DNA of 64,000 nucleotides from Azophilus sp965220835. GTDB taxonomy: Bacteria; Pseudomonadota; Gammaproteobacteria; Pseudomonadales; Azotimanducaceae. The translations under genes and the position numbers were made by a program. Shown one piece after another: positions 60,887-64,000 of this stretch. Within the stretch, counting starts at the first letter, position 1; each line of letters opens with the position of its first letter. The stretch covers positions 3,782,001 to 3,846,000 of the forward strand of contig OZ244842.1 of the NCBI GenBank assembly GCA_965220835.1. The letters are read 5' to 3'. The notes beneath the pieces are model-generated. The model did not search any database. It worked only from the letters and a program-made list of their open reading frames with translations, and was not told where the DNA came from.

Positions 60887-61978
60887 ATGCACGTTGGCAC
60901 TGCGGTCATTTTTCAAAACACCAACAAGCACACCACTGATCTGGACGTCTATCGCAACGACGTGCGCTTGGCGGAGTTGGCGGAGCCGCTCGGATTCGAG
61001 TCCATTTGGACCGTCGAGCACCACTTCACGGACTACACCATGTGCCCGGACCCGCTGCAGTTCCTCACCTACATGGCCGGCCGCACCCAAAGCGCGAAGC
61101 TCGGCTCCATGGTGGTGGTGCTGCCTTGGCATGATCCGCTGCGGGTCGCCGAACAGGTGTCGATGCTGGACAACCTCTCCGGAGGGCGGCTCATACTCGG
61201 CCTCGGCCGCGGGGCGGGCCGGGTGGAGTTTGACGGCTTCCGGCAAGCCATGGAGGATTCCCGGCCGCGCTTCGTGGAATCCGCCCAGTGCCTCATCGAA
61301 GGGCTGGAGCGGGGCTATTGCGAATACGACGGGGACTACGTCAAGCAACCGCGGGTGGACATCCGTCCCGAACCCTTCCTCACCTTCAAGGGCCGCACCT
61401 ACGCCGCCGCGGTGTCGCCGGATTCCGTGCCCATCATGGCCCGGTTGGGGCTGGGCCTGTTAATCATTCCGCAAAAGCCCTGGGATGCCGTGGAACAGGA
61501 GATCGAGCAGTACCGCACCCTCTACCGGGAGATCAACGCCGAAGACCCACCCGCCCCCATCATCGGCGGCTGGACCCTGTGCGACCGCGATGACGACCGT
61601 GCGCGGCAGCTCGCCGAGCGCTACATCGGCGGCTACTGGCAGACGGTGCTCGACCACTACCGCTTTCACGAAAGCCACCTAAAGGGCCAAAAAGGCTATG
61701 AGTACTACGGCAAGTTTGCCGAAAACCTGCAGAAGCAAGGTGTCGACGGCGCCATCGAGTTCTTCCTTGGCCTGCAGGTCTGGGGCGACCCAGACCGCTG
61801 CCTCGAGACCATCAAGCGCAATTGCGAGCGGCTAGGGGCGGGGGCGTTCATCGGCGTGTTCAGCTACGCGGGCATGCCCTGGAGCGATGCCGAAAACAAC
61901 ATGCGCACCTTCGCCGCTGACGTTCTGCCCAAGCTGAAGAACGAGCCCGCGCACGGCCCGGTGGCTTGGGCGGCTTAG
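60887..61978 (+). CDS. LLM-class (luciferase-like) flavin-dependent oxidoreductase
   Basis: A 363-residue TIM-barrel flavoprotein of the bacterial luciferase-like class: AEPLGFESIWTVEHHF, GSMVVVLPWHDPLRVAEQVSMLDNLSGGR and GLGRGAGRVEF are conserved family blocks. Members use FMN or F420 to oxygenate aldehydes, sulfonates, nitrilotriacetate or other small molecules. The ATG at 60887 follows AAGGA by seven bases. Its stop overlaps the stop of the convergent MFS gene by three bases. No flavin reductase is next to it, so the reductant is unknown. Confidence 0.9.
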   Translation: MHVGTAVIFQNTNKHTTDLDVYRNDVRLAELAEPLGFESIWTVEHHFTDYTMCPDPLQFLTYMAGRTQSAKLGSMVVVLPWHDPLRVAEQVSMLDNLSGGRLILGLGRGAGRVEFDGFRQAMEDSRPRFVESAQCLIEGLERGYCEYDGDYVKQPRVDIRPEPFLTFKGRTYAAAVSPDSVPIMARLGLGLLIIPQKPWDAVEQEIEQYRTLYREINAEDPPAPIIGGWTLCDRDDDRARQLAERYIGGYWQTVLDHYRFHESHLKGQKGYEYYGKFAENLQKQGVDGAIEFFLGLQVWGDPDRCLETIKRNCERLGAGAFIGVFSYAGMPWSDAENNMRTFAADVLPKLKNEPAHGPVAWAA

Positions 61979-63369
61979 GGGCTTAACGCCTCCAAGCTGC
62001 GTCCGGCCCGCTGCGGCGGGCGAGCCAACAGAAAGCAGAAGGCGCCGGCCAGCACCAAGGCGGCCAGCACCGTGAAACCCGCCTGATAGTCGCCGTTGCG
62101 GTCAGCCAGGTAGCCGGCGATGATGGGGCCGGCGGACATGCCGAGCATCACGATCAGCGAAGAGAAGCCCATGATGGTGCCGAAGGATGAGGCGCCGAAG
62201 TAGTCCGCCCTGAGCGCCACCATCTGTGGCCCCCGCACGCCCCAGGCCAAGCCGTGCAGCAGCGTGAAGAGCACCACCATCCCAAAGTGGGTGGCGTAGG
62301 CCACCAGCAGCATGCCGACGCTGTGGGCCAGCATGCAGGCAAAGCAGATGAGGCGCTTGTCGAATTTGTCGCCCAAGTAGCCGCCGATAAGCTGGCCGAC
62401 CATTTGGCAGCCGGTCATCAGCGCCACCACCAAGCCTGCCGCGGCCAAGGAATAGCCCATGCCTTCGGTGAGATGCGGCGCCAGATGCACGATCAAGGAG
62501 GAAACCGCCAGCAAGGAGAAGGCGTGGCCGAAGGAGATCAGCCAAAACGGCCAAGTGCGCATGGCCTGCCTGGCGGTGAAGTCAGGCACCGGAGGCGGTG
62601 GCGCCTCGCCGTCGGCCGAGGTGCTGCGCAGGCCGTCCGGCCGCTCCCCGAGGTCCTCTGGGCGGTGGTGGACCAGCCGCACCAAGGGCAGGCCCACGAT
62701 CAACACGACCACGCCCGAATAGAACGCCGTTGCCCGCCAGCCGAAGGCCTCCAGGCTCAGGATGACCAAGGGCACCGACAGGCCGCCGATCGAGAAGCCG
62801 AGTTGGGAGACCGACACCGCTTTGGCGCGGTGCCGATTGAACCAATTGACCAAGGACACCATGAGCGTGGCGAAGCCGCCAAGGCTCGATCCCAATGCAA
62901 TGAGGGCGAACACCAAGTAGAAGCCCAGCAGCGATTCGACGGTGCTGAACAGCATGAAGCCCAAACCGAAGATCAGGGTGCCGATGGCAAGGATCAGCCG
63001 GGGGCCGAACCGATCCACCAGCCAGCCTTGGGCAGGGCCGAGGATGCCGCTCTCAATGCGGGTCATGGCGAAGGCGGCAGCCATCACCGTCTTGCTCCAG
63101 CCGAAGTCCGCCTGCAGCAGCACCACGTAGGCGCCGTAGGACTGCATCCACAGCATCGCCGCCAGCCATTGGATGCCGCTGCTGGCGGCGACGATCCACC
63201 AGCCGTAGAAGACGTGCCCGGCCGGGCGCAGCAGTTGATCAATGCTGTGGCGGATGCTTCGCCGTTGGCCAAGCCGCCCACCCGCAGGCGTTGGCGCCGC
63301 GGCGTATCTCGGTGTGCCGTCGCCGGCCTCCGGCTGATCGATGCTGTGGCTGCTGTCGGGCACCCGCAT
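61975..63369 (-). CDS. MFS transporter, monocarboxylate/oxalate-formate type
   Basis: A 464-residue major-facilitator protein with about 12 helices and a 50-residue charged N-terminal lead. Family loops are present: AQGWLVDRFGPR between helices 2 and 3 and GGYLGDKFDKR between 8 and 9. The GHVFYGWWIVAASSG opening resembles carriers for monocarboxylates and oxalate/formate. It is convergent with the LLM oxidoreductase gene, so a shared substrate is possible but not shown. The ATG at 63369 is the only sensible start. Confidence 0.88.
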   Translation of the reverse strand: MRVPDSSHSIDQPEAGDGTPRYAAAPTPAGGRLGQRRSIRHSIDQLLRPAGHVFYGWWIVAASSGIQWLAAMLWMQSYGAYVVLLQADFGWSKTVMAAAFAMTRIESGILGPAQGWLVDRFGPRLILAIGTLIFGLGFMLFSTVESLLGFYLVFALIALGSSLGGFATLMVSLVNWFNRHRAKAVSVSQLGFSIGGLSVPLVILSLEAFGWRATAFYSGVVVLIVGLPLVRLVHHRPEDLGERPDGLRSTSADGEAPPPPVPDFTARQAMRTWPFWLISFGHAFSLLAVSSLIVHLAPHLTEGMGYSLAAAGLVVALMTGCQMVGQLIGGYLGDKFDKRLICFACMLAHSVGMLLVAYATHFGMVVLFTLLHGLAWGVRGPQMVALRADYFGASSFGTIMGFSSLIVMLGMSAGPIIAGYLADRNGDYQAGFTVLAALVLAGAFCFLLARPPQRAGRSLEALSP

Positions 63370-63427
63370 GCTCCCGTTGGAGAATGTTCAAGGTCGTGGG
63401 CACCTGCGCAAACACAGGTGCTCCACC

Positions 63428-63577
63428 ATGGCGCGGCGGTTCCCCGGGCTAGCCGAGCAGGCGCCTATAGACGCGGACTTACAGTCCGTGGACTTGCAGT
63501 CCGTGGACAGGCCGTCCTTGGAAATGCCGTCCGTGGACGTGCCATCCTCAGACGTTCAATTCCCAAAGGAGCGCTAG
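63428..63577 (+). CDS. Possible 49-residue repeat peptide
   Basis: An ATG at 63428 opens a 49-codon frame whose C-terminal two thirds are pentapeptide repeats (DLQSV, DLQSV, DRPSL, EMPSV, DVPSS, DVQFP), produced by a 15-base tandem repeat. AGGTG lies upstream as a weak ribosome-binding site. Its stop overlaps that of the convergent stomatin-like gene. I see no homology, and the repeat would be open in this frame by chance, so a real gene is unlikely but not excluded. Confidence 0.15.
   Translation: MARRFPGLAEQAPIDADLQSVDLQSVDRPSLEMPSVDVPSSDVQFPKER
63476..63565. repeat. 15 bp tandem repeat, about six units, between the MFS and stomatin-like genes
   Basis: Units of 15 bases start at 63476, 63491, 63506, 63521, 63536 and 63551; the first two differ at one base (GACTTACAGTCCGTG and GACTTGCAGTCCGTG). 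The repeat fills most of the gap between the MFS start and the stomatin-like gene end. Confidence 0.85.
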
Positions 63578-64000
63578 CTGGAGCCGTCGGAGGGTGGGGC
63601 ACTGCCCGCCAAGCGGTTCAAGCCCTCCAGTATTCCCACCGGCAGGGGGAAGACAATGGTGGAGCTTTTCTCGCCGGCGATTTCCGTCAAGGTCTGCAGA
63701 TAACGCAGCTGCATCGCGCCGCCCTCCGTGCTCAGCTCCTGGGCGGCTTGGACCAGCTTCTCCGCCGCCTGCTGCTCCCCGTCCGCGTGGATGATCTTGG
63801 CCCGCCGCTCGCGCTCCGCCTCCGCCTGCCTGGCAATGGCGCGGATCATGCTTTCGTCGATGTCCACGTGCTTGATCTCCACGTTGGACACCTTGATGCC
63901 CCATTGGTCGGTCTGCTGGTCGAGTATGCCCTGAATGTCCTGGTTCAAGCGTTCCCGCTCCGCGAGCAGTTCGTCAAGCTCGTGCTGGCCGAGCACCGAG
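63574..64000 (-). CDS. SPFH/stomatin-like (slipin) membrane protein, C-terminal part
   Basis: The last 142 codons of a slipin-type SPFH protein; the start lies beyond the window. SVLGQHELDELLAERERLN is the conserved end of the SPFH domain, followed by a long helix rich in A, E and R (IARQAEAERERRAKIIHADGE) and a short hydrophobic C-terminus. Slipins form large rings in the membrane, usually with an NfeD partner encoded next to them, which would be outside this window. It runs toward the 15 bp repeat. Confidence 0.88.
   Translation of the reverse strand, partial: SVLGQHELDELLAERERLNQDIQGILDQQTDQWGIKVSNVEIKHVDIDESMIRAIARQAEAERERRAKIIHADGEQQAAEKLVQAAQELSTEGGAMQLRYLQTLTEIAGEKSSTIVFPLPVGILEGLNRLAGSAPPSDGSS

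Noticed and set aside
63476..63565. Repeat array as a possible CRISPR
   Set aside because: Units are contiguous 15-base copies without spacers, and no cas genes are present.

Overview
The window is dense bacterial DNA, mostly G+C-rich, with about fifty genes and no rRNA, tRNA, CRISPR array or insertion sequence that I can see. The gene order gatB-gatA-gatC (reverse) next to mreB-mreC-mreD-maf-rng-yhdP-tldD-pmbA (forward), and nadA-bepA-tusA-like, is that of gammaproteobacteria such as Pseudomonas. The host is therefore a Gram-negative, rod-shaped gammaproteobacterium. Genus cannot be read from the sequence. TTG and GTG starts that overlap the previous stop codon are common.

Layout. 1-1476: end of a surface-polysaccharide locus (glycosyltransferase fragment, sugar-nucleotide epimerase) and a ComEA-like protein. 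1477-1787: a gap with two copies of a hairpin-bearing repeat. 1788-7473: nadA, bepA, a TusA-family protein, an ABC-F ATPase and an orphan ParA-type ATPase. 7672-15683: accessory genes for a Baeyer-Villiger-type monooxygenase, a cytochrome-PQQ dehydrogenase with an NTF2-like partner, an HlyD/C39-peptidase exporter pair and a phosphodiesterase. 15742-22861: thiolase plus DUF35 partner, an Lrp/AsnC regulator, a fused indolepyruvate ferredoxin oxidoreductase and a leucine-dehydrogenase-type enzyme, that is, 2-oxoacid and amino-acid catabolism.

22862-40138 is the most unusual part: an island, visibly more A/T-rich in its middle (about 24-31.4 kb), set between core genes. It encodes an M19 dipeptidase homologue, a D-amino-acid-dehydrogenase-like flavoprotein, two TonB-dependent receptors, a cytoplasmic set (HyuA ATPase, DUF917 protein, hydantoin/Asp-Glu racemase), a second exported set (DUF917 protein and two racemase-family proteins, each with a signal peptide), and a large MalT/LAL-type LuxR regulator. 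Three island promoters share one composite element: AACACC, five bases, CGGGTAGG, then a second GGGT-type copy exactly 22 bp from the first. The three sites lie before hyuA, before the second receptor and before the dipeptidase. I read this as one regulon for import and breakdown of a hydantoin-like or D-amino-acid-containing compound, with part of the chemistry moved to the periplasm. The substrate is unknown.

40188-55330 returns to core genes (GatCAB, MreBCD, Maf, RNase G, YhdP, TldD/PmbA). 55409-64000 holds an amidohydrolase with TRAP permeases but no binding protein, a MerR-TPR fusion, two DUF6491 paralogues, a luciferase-like oxidoreductase, an MFS carrier and the end of a stomatin-like gene. 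A recurrent feature of the whole window is short tandem repeats with 12 to 24 bp units, inside genes (gatC, yhdP, a DUF6491 gene) and between them.
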